Shown here in pieces: positions 9,415-18,371 of a DNA stretch of 64,000 bases. Origin of the DNA: Lentzea guizhouensis (lineage in GTDB: Bacteria > Actinomycetota > Actinomycetes > Mycobacteriales > Pseudonocardiaceae); the NCBI RefSeq assembly GCF_001701025.1, contig NZ_CP016793.1, positions 2,294,001 to 2,358,000 of the forward strand, given 5' to 3'. Position 1 is the first letter of the stretch. Every line of letters starts with the position of its first letter. A program made the position numbers and the translations under genes. The notes beneath the pieces are model-generated. The model ran no database searches and was not told the DNA's origin. It saw only the letters and a list, made by a program, of their open reading frames with translations.

Positions 9415-9816
9415 TTACGGATCGAGGTCCCGCGCCACCGCCCGCACGACCTCGGCGACGAGCTTCATGTTCTTCTTGTCCGACGGGTAGCGGCCGCGGC
9501 GCAGGTCGGGCTGCACCTTGTTCTCCAGCAGCTTGATCATGTCCTCGATCAGGCCGTGCAGCTCCTCGGCGGGGCGGCGGCGGGCCTCGGCGACGGACGG
9601 CGCGGGGTCGACCAGGCGCACGGACAGCGCCTGGGGCCCTCGGCGGCCCTCTGCCATGCCGAACTCGATGCGCTGGCCGGCTTTCAGGCCTTCGACGCCG
9701 GGTGGCAGTGCGGACTTGCGGACGTAGACGTCCTCGCCACCGTCCTGGGTGACGAATCCGAAGCCCTTCTCCGTGTCGTACCACTTGACCTTGCCGGTCG
9801 GCACCGCGCTCACCAT
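9415..9816 (-). CDS. cspB: Cold-shock domain protein with C-terminal extension
   Basis: A 133-residue protein. Residues 4-70 form a cold-shock domain: [15 protein letters not shown] (RNP1) and [10 protein letters not shown] (variant RNP2). The remaining about 60 residues are charged and helical, as in the longer actinobacterial CspB type rather than the 67-residue CspA type. Such proteins bind single-stranded RNA/DNA and act as RNA chaperones. The ATG at 9816 is chosen because the preceding in-frame 18 residues do not belong to the domain; a GTG directly after it is also possible. Followed by the HD gene. Confidence 0.85.
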   Translation of the reverse strand: MVSAVPTGKVKWYDTEKGFGFVTQDGGEDVYVRKSALPPGVEGLKAGQRIEFGMAEGRRGPQALSVRLVDPAPSVAEARRRPAEELHGLIEDMIKLLENKVQPDLRRGRYPSDKKNMKLVAEVVRAVARDLDP

Positions 9817-9928
9817 TCCCTTGCTCTTGCACAACGAACGCGCCCAGGGCGTACCCAGGACGCGTCCCACCAGAGTAGCCAGAAGACCAGGAGGAAGGCA
9901 CCTCCGTTAGCGCGACTACGCTGCCGGT

Positions 9929-10129
9929 ATGACCGCTCCGAAGTTGATGCCGCTGGCCATCGGCCTGTTCGCCGTCGGCGTACTGGCGATCATCGCGGTC
10001 TTCGCGTTGTTCATCGCGGGCAAGAGCGACCTGCCCGTGTGGTTGAACGTCGCCGCCACCTACCTGCCCGCGATCGGGCTGGGGCTGGGGATCATCGCGG
10101 TGGTCAGGAAGTCACGCCGGAAGTCCTGA
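9929..10129 (+). CDS. Small two-helix membrane protein
   Basis: A 66-residue protein with two hydrophobic segments (about residues 8-30 and 40-58) and a basic tail V-R-K-S-R-R-K-S. This indicates an inner-membrane protein with its C-terminus in the cytoplasm. It is divergent from the cold-shock gene. Its 3' end overlaps that of the convergent HAD gene by 26 bases. No family recognised. Codon use is typical of the genome, so it is probably real. Confidence 0.6.
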   Translation: MTAPKLMPLAIGLFAVGVLAIIAVFALFIAGKSDLPVWLNVAATYLPAIGLGLGIIAVVRKSRRKS

Positions 10130-10718
10130 GCCACTCCGGGAACTCGCGCAGGTCCTCCAGGACGACCGCGGCGCCCGCGTCGAGCAGTTCCTGCCGGCTG
10201 CACGGTCCGGTCACCACGCCCACGCCCAGCGCGCCCGCCGCGGCTGCTCCGCGCATGTCACCGACGTGGTCGCCCACGTAGACGGCGGCGCCGTGGAGCT
10301 TGAGCGACTCGGCCTTGCCGGTGGACCACAGCTCGCCGTAGAGGTGGTCGACCTCCCAGCCGAGGGCGTCGAGGTGCAGTGCGGCGTTCTTGCGGTACTT
10401 GCCGGTCACGACCATGGTCTGGCCGCCCAGCGCGCGCACGAGGGCCAGCGCGGCCGACGCGCCGGGCAGTGCGACGGTCGCGGGGATCACGACGTCCGGG
10501 TAGAGCGCGCGGAAGAGCGTGACCAGGTCCGGGATCTCCTCCTCGGGCACGCCCATGTCGCGGTAGATCATGTCCAGGGGCGGGCCGAGGTTCGCGGCGA
10601 AGTGCTCGCCGTCGAGGGCGTGACCGGTGCGGGCGCCGACCTCGTTCAGCACCGCGGCCATGCCCGGTCTGGGGTCGATGAGCGTCATGTCCAGGTCGAA
10701 ACCCACGGTGAAAGGCAC
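10104..10718 (-). CDS. HAD-superfamily hydrolase
   Basis: A 204-residue phosphatase-type HAD protein. Motif I is F-D-L-D-M-T-L-I (nucleophile Asp near residue 8), motif II/III are seen in M-V-V-T-G-K and V-G-D-H-V-G-D-M, and a helical cap lies between. This fits the phosphoglycolate phosphatase/Gph-like group, which removes phosphate from small metabolites. Substrate not predictable. It is divergent from the TetR gene, with an AT-rich stretch of about 50 bases between them. Confidence 0.82.
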   Translation of the reverse strand: MPFTVGFDLDMTLIDPRPGMAAVLNEVGARTGHALDGEHFAANLGPPLDMIYRDMGVPEEEIPDLVTLFRALYPDVVIPATVALPGASAALALVRALGGQTMVVTGKYRKNAALHLDALGWEVDHLYGELWSTGKAESLKLHGAAVYVGDHVGDMRGAAAAGALGVGVVTGPCSRQELLDAGAAVVLEDLREFPEWLRTSGVTS

Positions 10719-10770
10719 GGAACTCGACTCTACGTATATACAAAATCCATAACTGTGTAAAGCTGTTCAT

Positions 10771-11313
10771 GTGAGCGACATCACCGAGCTCTGCATCGAG
10801 GCGGCCGCTGACCTGTTGGCGGTGCGCGGGTTCCACGGGTTGCGCATGATCGAGGTGGCCAGTCGCGCGGGGGTGAGCAGGCAGACGGTCTACAACGAGT
10901 TCGGCAACAAGGAAGGGCTCGTGCAGGCGGTCGCCGCGCACCGCACCGAGGAGTACCTGGCGGGCATCGCACAGCGGCTCAGGCAGGACCCCGACCCGTG
11001 GCAGGCCATGCGGCTGGCGTTCCGGTTCACGTTCGAGCAGACCGAGAAGGACCGGCTCGCCTCCGCGATGCTGACCGGACAGGACGCCGAGGACCTGTTG
11101 CCGTTCCTCACGATTCGCGGCCATCCCGTGCTGTTCCACGCGACCGAGGTCGTCGAGCGGCACCTGAGCGAGCACTTTCCCGGCAAGCGGGTGCGGTTCA
11201 CGGCGGAGACGACCGTGCGGCTCGCGCTGAGCCACCTGCTGATGCCGAGTGGCGACCTCGACGACGCGATGGACGCTGTGATCACGGTCGCGCGCGTCAC
11301 CCTGGAAGCCTGA
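10771..11313 (+). CDS. TetR-family regulator
   Basis: A 180-residue repressor-type protein. The N-terminal HTH (residues 5-50) shows A-A-A-D-L-L-A-V-R-G-F and A-S-R-A-G-V-S-R-Q-T-V-Y-N-E-F-G-N-K-E-G-L, the classic TetR pattern; the rest is a helical ligand domain. Upstream bases 10730-10760 are unusually AT-rich and probably hold the promoter. The gene ends two bases before a perfect palindrome that precedes the Nramp gene, suggesting that the two form one unit and that this regulator or a metal sensor controls the transporter (inference). Confidence 0.85.
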   Translation: MSDITELCIEAAADLLAVRGFHGLRMIEVASRAGVSRQTVYNEFGNKEGLVQAVAAHRTEEYLAGIAQRLRQDPDPWQAMRLAFRFTFEQTEKDRLASAMLTGQDAEDLLPFLTIRGHPVLFHATEVVERHLSEHFPGKRVRFTAETTVRLALSHLLMPSGDLDDAMDAVITVARVTLEA

Positions 11314-11314
11314 A

Positions 11315-11345
11315 CCCCTTGTTGCAATAATCTTGCAACAAGGGG
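11315..11345 (+). promoter_or_regulatory. Perfect 13-bp inverted repeat at the Nramp ribosome-binding site
   Basis: CCCCTTGTTGCAA, five bases TAATC, then TTGCAACAAGGGG. The right arm runs into the Shine-Dalgarno AAGGGGAGG of the transporter (GTG at 11355). As DNA it is a good dimeric operator; as RNA it is a 13-bp hairpin that would hide most of the ribosome-binding site, or act as an attenuator after the TetR gene. The structure is certain; the function is open. Confidence 0.7.
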
Positions 11346-11354
11346 AGGTGTCCG

Positions 11355-12560
11355 GTGGCCGCTGTCGGGACGCGCCTGCGTGCGGGCGCGGCGTTGCTCG
11401 GTCCGGCGTTCGTCGCCGCGATCGCGTACGTCGATCCCGGCAACGTGGCCACCAACACCGCGGCGGGCGCGACGTACGGGTACCTGCTGGTGTGGGTGCT
11501 CGTCGTCGCGAACGTCATGGCGGGGCTCGTGCAGTACCTGTCGGCGAAGCTCGGCCTGGTCACCGGGAAGTCGTTGCCGGAGGCGGTGCGGGACCACCTG
11601 CCGCGGCCGGTGCGGCTCGCCTACTGGGGCCAGGCCGAGGTGGTCGCGATGGCGACCGACCTGGCCGAGGTGCTGGGCGGAGCGATCGCGCTGCACCTGC
11701 TGTTCGACCTGCCGCTGCTGCTCGGCGGGGTGATCACCGGTGTGGTGTCGACGGTTCTGCTGCTGGTGCAGGACAGGCGCGGGCAGCGGCCGTTCGAGCG
11801 GGTGATCACGACGATGCTGGTCGTGATCGCGGTCGGGTTCATGGCGGGGTTGTTCGTGTCGCCGCCGTCCGGGGCTTCTGCGCTGGGCGGCCTGGTGCCG
11901 CGGTTCGACGGCGCGGACAGCGTGCTGCTCGCGGCGGGCATGCTCGGTGCGACCGTGATGCCGCACGCGGTCTACCTGCACTCGGCGCTGGCCCGTGACC
12001 GGCACGGGAAGAACCCGCGACTGCTCGGCACCACCAAGGTCGACGTCGTCGTCGCGATGCTGCTGGCCGGCGCGGTGAACATGGCGATGCTGCTGCTGGC
12101 GGCCTCGGCGTTGCAGGGCGAGGAGAACGTCGACACGCTCGAAGGAGCGCACGCGGCGGTCGGCGCCACGCTCGGTGGCGGGATCGCGTTGCTGTTCGCT
12201 CTTGGTCTGCTGGCTTCGGGTTTCGCCTCCACCGCCGTCGGGTGCTACGCCGGCGCGGTGGTGATGGACGGGCTGCTGCGGGTGCGGGTTCCGTTGCCGG
12301 CACGGCGAATCGTCACGCTGGTACCGGCGCTGGCGGTCCTGGCGTCCGGAGTGGACCCGACGTTCGCGTTGGTGCTGTCGCAGGTGGTGCTGTCGTTCGG
12401 CATCCCGTTCGCGATGGTGCCGTTGGTGTGGCTGACCGGGCGCCGGTCCGTGATGGGTGCGTTCACGAACCGGCGTGCGGTGACGTTCGCCGCCTGGGTG
12501 GTGGCGTTCGCGGTGGTGGTGCTGAACGTGGCGTTGATCTACCTGACGGTGGTGGCGTAG
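11355..12560 (+). CDS. mntH: Nramp-family divalent metal transporter (MntH-like)
   Basis: A 401-residue integral membrane protein with about 11 helices. The metal-site motif of helix 1 is D-P-G-N (A-Y-V-D-P-G-N-V) and that of helix 6 is M-P-H (T-V-M-P-H-A-V-Y-L-H-S), both canonical for Nramp proton-coupled Mn2+/Fe2+ importers. Length is normal. A strong SD (GGGGAGG) precedes GTG 11355, but it is partly inside the palindrome at 11315-11345. The 3' end overlaps the convergent oxidoreductase gene by 22 bases. Mn2+ is the likely substrate; this is family inference. Confidence 0.9.
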   Translation: MAAVGTRLRAGAALLGPAFVAAIAYVDPGNVATNTAAGATYGYLLVWVLVVANVMAGLVQYLSAKLGLVTGKSLPEAVRDHLPRPVRLAYWGQAEVVAMATDLAEVLGGAIALHLLFDLPLLLGGVITGVVSTVLLLVQDRRGQRPFERVITTMLVVIAVGFMAGLFVSPPSGASALGGLVPRFDGADSVLLAAGMLGATVMPHAVYLHSALARDRHGKNPRLLGTTKVDVVVAMLLAGAVNMAMLLLAASALQGEENVDTLEGAHAAVGATLGGGIALLFALGLLASGFASTAVGCYAGAVVMDGLLRVRVPLPARRIVTLVPALAVLASGVDPTFALVLSQVVLSFGIPFAMVPLVWLTGRRSVMGAFTNRRAVTFAAWVVAFAVVVLNVALIYLTVVA

Positions 12561-13498
12561 GAGACGCCGAGCTGGCGCAGCGCCTCCTGCATCGTGCGCA
12601 TGACCTCCAGCGTGTCCTGCCAGGTGACCAGCGGGTTCTCGGTCAGGCCGGCGGCGATGGACTCCTCGACCGCGCGGATCTGGTGCGTGTAGCCCTCGTT
12701 CTCGATGGTGTGCTCGACTCCGTTGATGGTCGCCTTCTGCGCGTTGAACATCGGGTCGGCGATCTCGATCGAGCCCTTGGTGCCCACGATCTCCGCTTCA
12801 CAGCCGATGTTCGCCACCAGCGAGCAGCTCAGCAACGCGTGCGCGCCGCCGGGGTAGCCGAGCAGCAGACCGGCATCGGAGTCCACATCGGACGGCGCCT
12901 TGCCGCCCCACGCGTGGATCTCCTGGGGAACGCCGAGCAGCAGGTGCGCGAGGGCGACCGGGTAGACGCCGAGGTCGAGCATCGCGCCGCCACCGGCCTC
13001 CTTCGCCCACAGCCGGTCGTTCGCGTCGAAGGTGTGCGCGAAGCCGAAGGACGCGCGCACCGAGCGGACGTCGCCGATCTCGCCGTCGGTGATGGCCTGG
13101 TGGACCTTGCGGACCAACGGGTTGAAGCGCGTCCACATGGCCTCCATGAGGAACAGGTTCCCCTTGGACCTGGCCTTCTCGACCATCTCCTCGGCGTCGG
13201 CGACCGTGAGGGCGAAGGCCTTCTCGCACAGCACGTGCTTGCCGGCGTCGAGCGCGGCGAGCGTGACCTCGTGGTGCTGGCCGTGCGGGGTGGCGACGTA
13301 GACCACGTCGACGTCGGGGTCGGCGAGCAGGTCGTGGTAGTCGCCGTACGCCCGCTCGATCCCGAACCGGTCGGCAAACGCTTGCGCCCTCGTCACGTCA
13401 CGCGAGGACACCGCGAGAACTGTGACGCCCTCGACTTTCAGCATGTCAGCGGTCACGGCCTGCGCGATGCCGCCCGTTGCGATCACACCCCACTTCAT
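12539..13498 (-). CDS. Gfo/Idh/MocA-family oxidoreductase
   Basis: A 319-residue NAD(P)-dependent dehydrogenase. The N-terminal Rossmann fold reads W-G-V-I-A-T-G-G-I-A (residues 3-12), and the catalytic region contains C-E-K-A-F in place of the usual E-K-P. The C-terminal alpha/beta domain carries G-G-G-A-M-L-D-L-G-V-Y-P, a hallmark of the family (trans-dihydrodiol dehydrogenase-like branch). It probably oxidises or reduces a sugar or polyol; the substrate is unknown. It is divergent from the YccF gene with 22 bases between. Confidence 0.87.
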   Translation of the reverse strand: MKWGVIATGGIAQAVTADMLKVEGVTVLAVSSRDVTRAQAFADRFGIERAYGDYHDLLADPDVDVVYVATPHGQHHEVTLAALDAGKHVLCEKAFALTVADAEEMVEKARSKGNLFLMEAMWTRFNPLVRKVHQAITDGEIGDVRSVRASFGFAHTFDANDRLWAKEAGGGAMLDLGVYPVALAHLLLGVPQEIHAWGGKAPSDVDSDAGLLLGYPGGAHALLSCSLVANIGCEAEIVGTKGSIEIADPMFNAQKATINGVEHTIENEGYTHQIRAVEESIAAGLTENPLVTWQDTLEVMRTMQEALRQLGVSYATTVR

Positions 13499-13520
13499 GC
13501 GATCAGCTTAGGCTGGAGAC

Positions 13521-13895
13521 ATGCGCCTCATCCTGAACGTGATCTGGCTGGTGCTCGCCGGTTTCTGGATGGCCGTCGGCTACGCGGTCGCCGGTCTGAT
13601 CTGCTGCATCCTGATCATCACGATCCCGTGGGGCATCGCGTCGTTCCGCATCGCGAACTACGCGCTGTGGCCGTTCGGCCGCGAGGTGGTCGACAAGCCG
13701 GGCGCGGGCACGGGCTCGCTGCTGGGCAACGTCATCTGGATCATCGTCGCCGGGATCTGGCTCGCCATCGGGCACATCGTCACCGGCATCGCGCTGTGCA
13801 TCACGGTCATCGGCATCCCGCTGGGCGTCGCGAACTTCAAGCTGGTGAAGGTGTCGCTGGTGCCGCTGGGCAAGGAGATCGTCGAGGTCCCGTGA
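13521..13895 (+). CDS. YccF-family inner membrane protein
   Basis: A 124-residue protein made of two similar halves, each with a membrane hairpin and a motif I-P-x-G-x-A-x-F-(R/K) (I-P-W-G-I-A-S-F-R and I-P-L-G-V-A-N-F-K). This duplicated pattern is the YccF domain. Function is unknown. As I recall, the M. tuberculosis gene between moaA2 and cspB (Rv0870c) is of this type, so its presence between the cold-shock gene and moaA here fits conserved order. Confidence 0.85.
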   Translation: MRLILNVIWLVLAGFWMAVGYAVAGLICCILIITIPWGIASFRIANYALWPFGREVVDKPGAGTGSLLGNVIWIIVAGIWLAIGHIVTGIALCITVIGIPLGVANFKLVKVSLVPLGKEIVEVP

Positions 13896-14013
13896 CAGCG
13901 ACCAGAGCCTTTTCACCTTTCTGGGCGCGGCGGGGTTCGTCTGTTCGCGAGACGGTTCCGCTGCGTTCTGGCAGCATCACCGAACGAAGTTTCCGCCTGG
14001 GGGAAGTAGTTCG

Positions 14014-14550
14014 ATGAACACGTTGCGATTTGCCGCGCTCGCCTGCGCGCTCACGTTGTCCGGCTGCGGCACGCTGCCGAGCCTCAGCCCGAAGCCGGAG
14101 GCCGCGGCACCCGAGACCGAGGTGGCCGCCGCGGAGACCACCGCGGAGACCACCGGCCCGGTGTCGAAGATGCCGTGGCCGAACGCCTGCTCGGTGTACG
14201 ACGCCGAGAAGGAGCTGCCCGACTACCAGTTCAAGCAGGACACGGGGGACGACCTCGCCTGCAAGTGGAAGCAGGACGACACCACCGTGCTGGACGTCGC
14301 GATGTACCGGGACATGGCGATCGACGCCGTGCCGGAGGATTCGCGGTCCAAAGTCACGGTGACCATGGTCGGCAAGCGCTCCGCCGTGGTCGTGGAGAAG
14401 CACTTCGGCCGTGAGACCCGGTGCAAGGTCGCGGTCGCCGCGGACGGCGGGACGATGTACGTCAGCGTGCTCACCGGCGACCTGCAGGAGTCGTGCGACG
14501 TCGCGAAGAAGGCCGCCGAGGCGATCGAGCCGAAGCTCCCCGGCTACTAG
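14014..14550 (+). CDS. Secreted lipoprotein, DUF3558-like
   Basis: A 178-residue exported protein. The signal ends in lipobox T-L-S-G-C, followed by an Ala/Thr/Glu-rich linker (residues 25-50) and a small domain starting W-P-N-A-C-S-V-Y with later L-A-C-K-W, T-R-C-K-V and E-S-C-D-V. Four cysteines suggest two disulfides. The arrangement resembles DUF3558-type actinobacterial lipoproteins, but the match is moderate. ATG 14014 is preceded by GGGGAAG. The 118-base upstream gap shows no clear operator. Convergent with the acyl-CoA synthetase gene. Confidence 0.65.
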   Translation: MNTLRFAALACALTLSGCGTLPSLSPKPEAAAPETEVAAAETTAETTGPVSKMPWPNACSVYDAEKELPDYQFKQDTGDDLACKWKQDDTTVLDVAMYRDMAIDAVPEDSRSKVTVTMVGKRSAVVVEKHFGRETRCKVAVAADGGTMYVSVLTGDLQESCDVAKKAAEAIEPKLPGY

Positions 14551-14567
14551 GGCGTGTCCAGGCGTTC

Positions 14568-16163
14568 CTAGGCGTGCTGGACGCCGTCGTCCAGCCCCAG
14601 CAGCTCCACCGACTTCACGCGCATCTCCACCTTGCGCACCTTGCCGGTGACCGTCATCGGGAACTCGTCCACCACGTGCACGTAACGCGGGATCTTGTAG
14701 TGGGCGAGCTTCCCGGTGCAGAACTCCCGCACCGCCTCCGCCGTCAGCGGTGCGACGCCCTCGCGCATCCGCACCCACGCCATGAGCTCCTCGCCGTACT
14801 TGGCGTCCGGCACGCCGACCACCTGGGCGTCGAGCACGTCGGGGTGCGTGTAGAGGAACTCCTCGATCTCGCGCGGGTAGACGTTCTCGCCACCGCGGAT
14901 CACCATGTCCTTGATGCGACCGGTGATGTTCACGTACGAGTCGTCGTCCATCACCGCGAGGTCACCGGTGTGCATCCAGCCCGCCGCGTCCACGGCCTCC
15001 GCGGTCTTCTCCGGCTCGTTCCAGTAGCCGAGCATCACGGAGTAGCCGCGGGTGCAGAGCTCTCCCGGCGTGCCACGGGGAACGGTCGTGCCGGTGGCCG
15101 GGTCGACGATCTTGACCTCGAGGTGCGGGCCGACCCTGCCGACGGTGCCGACCCGGCGGTCCAGCGAGTCGTCGGCGCGGGTCTGCGTCGAGACGGGTGA
15201 GGTCTCGGTCATGCCGTAGCAGATGGACACCTCGCGCATGCCCATCCGGTCGACGACCTGCTTCATCACCTCGACCGGGCACGGCGAGCCGGCCATGATG
15301 CCGGTGCGCAGCGACGAGAGGTCGTAGCCGTCGGCGAGGTCGAGCATCGCGATGAACATCGTCGGCACACCGTAGAGCGACGTGCAGCGCTCCTCCTGCA
15401 CCGCCGCAAGGGTCGCGGCCGGGTCGAAGGCGGGCGCGGGGATCACGACGCAGGCGCCGTGGCTGGTGGCGGCGAGGTTGCCCATCACCATGCCGAAGCA
15501 GTGGTAGAACGGCGGGACGACGCAGATGCGGTCGTTCTCCGTGTAGTTCAACAGCTCCCCGACGAAGTAGCCGTTGTTGAGGATGTTGTGGTGCGAGAGC
15601 GTCGCGCCCTTGGGGAAGCCGGTCGTGCCGGACGTGTACTGGATGTTGATCGGGTCGTCGCGGTCCAGCGCCGGCTCGGGGACGTCCGCGTCGCTCCACT
15701 GTGGATCGTCCACGAAGACCACGTGCCGCAGCGAGGGGCACCGCGGCCGGACGGAGGCGATCATCCCCTCGTAGTCCGAGGTCTTGAACGACCGCGCGGC
15801 CACCAGCGTGTGGATGCCGGCCTGGTTGAGCACGTACTCCAGCTCGTGCACCCGGTAGGCGGGGTTGACGTTGACCAGGATCGCGCCGAGCTGGGCCGTC
15901 GCGTACTGCACGAAGACCCACTCCGCGCAGTTCGGTGCCCAGATGCCGACCCGGTCGCCCTTGCGCACGCCCAGCGCGGTGAGCCCGGCGGCGGCGCGGG
16001 CGACCTCGGCCGCCAGCTCGGTGTAGGTCCACCGGCGACCGGTCGCGTGGTCGACGAGTGCCTCGCGGTCGCCGAACCGCGCGACGGTCGCGGCGAGGTT
16101 CGCGCCGATGGTGTCGCCCAGCAGCGGGGCGGTGGACGTGCCCGAGGAGTAGCTGGCGGTCAT
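14568..16163 (-). CDS. Acyl-CoA synthetase (AMP-binding)
   Basis: A 531-residue ANL-superfamily ligase that activates a fatty or aromatic acid to acyl-AMP and then acyl-CoA. Motifs in order: [11 protein letters not shown] (A3, ATP binding), Y-G-M-T-E-T-S-P (A5), H-T-G-D-L and N-I-T-G-R-I-K-D-M (A7/A8) and T-G-K-V-R-K near the end (catalytic Lys). The sequence V-M-G-N-L-A-A near the acyl pocket and the overall length fit the medium/long-chain FadD-like branch. It is followed on the same strand by nothing nearby; the phosphoesterase gene starts upstream. Substrate inferred only by family. Confidence 0.88.
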   Translation of the reverse strand: MTASYSSGTSTAPLLGDTIGANLAATVARFGDREALVDHATGRRWTYTELAAEVARAAAGLTALGVRKGDRVGIWAPNCAEWVFVQYATAQLGAILVNVNPAYRVHELEYVLNQAGIHTLVAARSFKTSDYEGMIASVRPRCPSLRHVVFVDDPQWSDADVPEPALDRDDPINIQYTSGTTGFPKGATLSHHNILNNGYFVGELLNYTENDRICVVPPFYHCFGMVMGNLAATSHGACVVIPAPAFDPAATLAAVQEERCTSLYGVPTMFIAMLDLADGYDLSSLRTGIMAGSPCPVEVMKQVVDRMGMREVSICYGMTETSPVSTQTRADDSLDRRVGTVGRVGPHLEVKIVDPATGTTVPRGTPGELCTRGYSVMLGYWNEPEKTAEAVDAAGWMHTGDLAVMDDDSYVNITGRIKDMVIRGGENVYPREIEEFLYTHPDVLDAQVVGVPDAKYGEELMAWVRMREGVAPLTAEAVREFCTGKLAHYKIPRYVHVVDEFPMTVTGKVRKVEMRVKSVELLGLDDGVQHA

Positions 16164-16176
16164 CCACCCACCGTAG

Positions 16177-16983
16177 TCAGGCTCCGCGGTACGGCAAGGA
16201 CACGACGAGGCACGGCCCGCCGCTGTAGAGGCCGGCGTCGATCGCCAGCACCTTGTCGTCGGCGTAGACGAGCGGCCCGTCGATCTGGTCCGGCGTGACC
16301 CCGAGCTGGTCCGCGATGACGCTGTGCCCGTGCACGATCCTGGTGCCGCCCAACGTGGCCAGCAGCTCGTCGGCGATCTCGGAGCCCTGCGGGCCGCGGA
16401 AGGCGTACCTGGTCGTCATCTTGCGCCAGCACTCCCACCACTCGACCAGGTCGTCGCTCTTGAGCACCTGGCGAACCGCCTCGTTGACCTCCTCGATCGA
16501 GGACCCCCATTCGAGGTAGGCCACCGTGTCGGAGTGCATCAGCAGGTGGTCGTCGCGCAGCTTCAGCACCGGCCGGGTGGTCAGCCACTCGACGTGCGCG
16601 TCGGTCAGCCGGTCCTGGTCGCTGCGCAGGCCGCCGTTGAGCAGCCAGCTGCGCGCGAACGACCGCGGGCCCAGGCTGTCGGGCACCTGGTCGTCGCCGA
16701 AGTGGTACATGCCGAGCAGCAGCACCTCGTGGTTGCCGATCAACGAGTTGACCGAGCCGCCGGCCTCGGCTGCCTCATCACCCAGCCGCATGACGAGGTC
16801 GATCACGCCGACCCCGTCCGGCCCGCGGTCCACGAAGTCGCCGAGGAACCACAGCTCGGCCTCGCCACCGGTCCAGTGCCCCTCCTCGTCGCACAACTCG
16901 GCGACGTGCAGGGCCCTGGTCAGTTCGGCGAGGTGTCCGTGCACGTCACCCACGACGTACATAGGACGGCGATCCGTGTCCAC
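16177..16983 (-). CDS. Metallophosphoesterase (calcineurin-like)
   Basis: A 268-residue protein with the complete two-metal site: G-D-V-H-G-H (motif I), G-D-F-V-D-R-G-P (II), I-G-N-H-E-V (III) and later histidines in I-V-H-G-H-S. This is the layout of Ser/Thr protein phosphatases and ApaH-type diadenosine tetraphosphatases. The GTG at 16983 is used here; an ATG seven codons in (M-Y-V-V-G-D) is an alternative start. It ends 13 bases before the synthetase gene start on the same strand, so co-transcription is possible. The substrate (protein or nucleotide) cannot be told from sequence. Confidence 0.83.
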   Translation of the reverse strand: MDTDRRPMYVVGDVHGHLAELTRALHVAELCDEEGHWTGGEAELWFLGDFVDRGPDGVGVIDLVMRLGDEAAEAGGSVNSLIGNHEVLLLGMYHFGDDQVPDSLGPRSFARSWLLNGGLRSDQDRLTDAHVEWLTTRPVLKLRDDHLLMHSDTVAYLEWGSSIEEVNEAVRQVLKSDDLVEWWECWRKMTTRYAFRGPQGSEIADELLATLGGTRIVHGHSVIADQLGVTPDQIDGPLVYADDKVLAIDAGLYSGGPCLVVSLPYRGA

Positions 16984-17015
16984 CTCCGCGACGATAGGTG
17001 ATGAACCCTCGCGCG

Positions 17016-17807
17016 TCAGTGGTCAGTCCAGTCGCCGAACGGGTCCTGAGAGTGACCGACGAGCTCCGCGATCGACTTGAGCACCCGCGTCGGGCGGTAC
17101 GGGTACATCTCGGCGTGCTCGGCGGTGAAGATCCCGGAGAGCACCAGGATGGTCGACAGGCCGGCCTCCAGGCCGGAGCGGACGTCGGTGTCCATCCGGT
17201 CGCCGATCATGAGGGCGTGCTCCGAGTGCGAGCCCAGCGCGCGCAGGGCCGACCGCATCATCAACGGGTTCGGCTTGCCGACGTAGTACGGCTCCCGGCC
17301 GGTGGCGCGCTCGATCAACGCCGCCACGGCGCCGGTCGCGGGCAGCGAGCCCTCGCGCGACGGGCCGGTGGCGTCCGGGTTGGTCGCGATGAACTTCGCG
17401 CCTTCCTCGACCAGGCGGATGGCCTTGGTGATCGCGGTGAAGCTGTAGGTGCGCGTCTCACCGAGGACGACGTAGTCGGGGTCGCGGTCGGTCAGCACGT
17501 AGCCGATCTCGTGCAGCGCGGTGGTGAGGCCGGCCTCGCCGATGACGAACGCCGAGCCGTTCGGGCGCTGCGAGTCGAGGAACCGGGCCGTGGCGAGCGC
17601 GGAGGTCCAGATCGACGACTCGGGGATGTCGAGGCCGGTCCGCTGCAGCCGGGCGCGCAGGTCGCGTGGCGTGTAGATGGAGTTGTTCGTGAGCACGAGG
17701 AACGGGGTGTCGGAGGCACGCAGCTCTCCGACGAACTCGTCAGCGCCGGGGATCAGGTGCTCTTCGTGCACCAGAACGCCGTCCATGTCCATCAAGTAGT
17801 GCCACAT
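17016..17807 (-). CDS. HAD-IIA-family sugar phosphatase (NagD-like)
   Basis: A 263-residue HAD protein with motif I L-M-D-M-D-G-V-L-V, motif II L-T-N-N-S-I and the C2-type cap, then M-I-G-D-R-M-D-T-D-V (motif IV). This is the NagD/HAD-IIA group, which dephosphorylates sugar or nucleotide monophosphates. Start ATG 17807 lies three bases after the MarR gene stop, so it is the second gene of a MarR-HAD operon. Specific substrate unknown. Confidence 0.87.
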   Translation of the reverse strand: MWHYLMDMDGVLVHEEHLIPGADEFVGELRASDTPFLVLTNNSIYTPRDLRARLQRTGLDIPESSIWTSALATARFLDSQRPNGSAFVIGEAGLTTALHEIGYVLTDRDPDYVVLGETRTYSFTAITKAIRLVEEGAKFIATNPDATGPSREGSLPATGAVAALIERATGREPYYVGKPNPLMMRSALRALGSHSEHALMIGDRMDTDVRSGLEAGLSTILVLSGIFTAEHAEMYPYRPTRVLKSIAELVGHSQDPFGDWTDH

Positions 17808-17810
17808 GGT

Positions 17811-18266
17811 CTAAGTATCGATCACGCGCTTGCGGAACGTCTCGATCTGGAGCTTCAGATAACGCTCGATGACCGCGAGCTCAGCGTCGTCGAAGTGGCC
17901 GAGCACCTCGACGAGGCTGTGGTAGGCGTTGGCGAAGAGCTCCCCGAACTTCTCCACGTCGCCGACCGTGACCTCGACGAGGACCTTGCGCCGGTCGTGC
18001 GGGTCGCGGACGCGGCGGACGTACCCCGCGCGTTCGAGGCGGTCGATGACCCCGGTGACGGCGCCGGTGGACAGGCCGGAGAGCTCGGCGAGACGACCGG
18101 CGGTGAGCGGCCCGTCGGCCCTCATCGCGAGGTCGATGCACTTCTCGTCGGTCGCCGACAGCCCCATCTGCTCGGCGACCTTGGTGTGGAACATGACGGT
18201 GAGCGCGCTCTGCTCCCGCATGTACCAGGTGAACCTCTCCAGCACTTCCGGTTCCATGACGAACAT
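17811..18266 (-). CDS. MarR-family transcriptional regulator
   Basis: A 151-residue winged-helix protein. The HTH is G-R-L-A-E-L-S-G-L-S-T-G-A-V-T-G-V-I-D-R-L and the wing is V-R-D-P-H-D-R-R-K-V. It begins at the ATG at 18266, immediately next to a perfect palindrome (18267-18279) that is very likely its operator. Downstream partner is the HAD-IIA phosphatase. Divergent from moaA, whose promoter region carries a related half-site, so it may also affect Moco synthesis (inference). Confidence 0.85.
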   Translation of the reverse strand: MFVMEPEVLERFTWYMREQSALTVMFHTKVAEQMGLSATDEKCIDLAMRADGPLTAGRLAELSGLSTGAVTGVIDRLERAGYVRRVRDPHDRRKVLVEVTVGDVEKFGELFANAYHSLVEVLGHFDDAELAVIERYLKLQIETFRKRVIDT

Positions 18267-18279
18267 CTTAGCTGCTAAG
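18267..18279 (-). promoter_or_regulatory. MarR-type operator palindrome
   Basis: CTTAGCTGCTAAG is perfectly symmetrical around the central T and abuts the MarR start codon. TTAGC-x-GCTAA is close to sites known for MarR proteins. A weaker relative, TTAAGCTAA, lies at 18358-18366 over the putative moaA -10. Autorepression is the simplest reading. Confidence 0.6.
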
Positions 18280-18371
18280 AGAATTCCTCGTGGGGTGCTC
18301 CAAACGGGCGGAACGTGAGAAACCTCGTTTGTGGAGTCATCTACAAGGAGTTGTTCATTAAGCTAAATAAG

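Noticed and set aside
18315..18371. Upstream start for moaA at 18315
   Set aside because: Adds 19 residues unlike MoaA; -10-like TAAGCT just before 18372 fits the shorter form. An AAGGAG at 18345-18350 precedes an ATT in frame, but use of ATT is too speculative.
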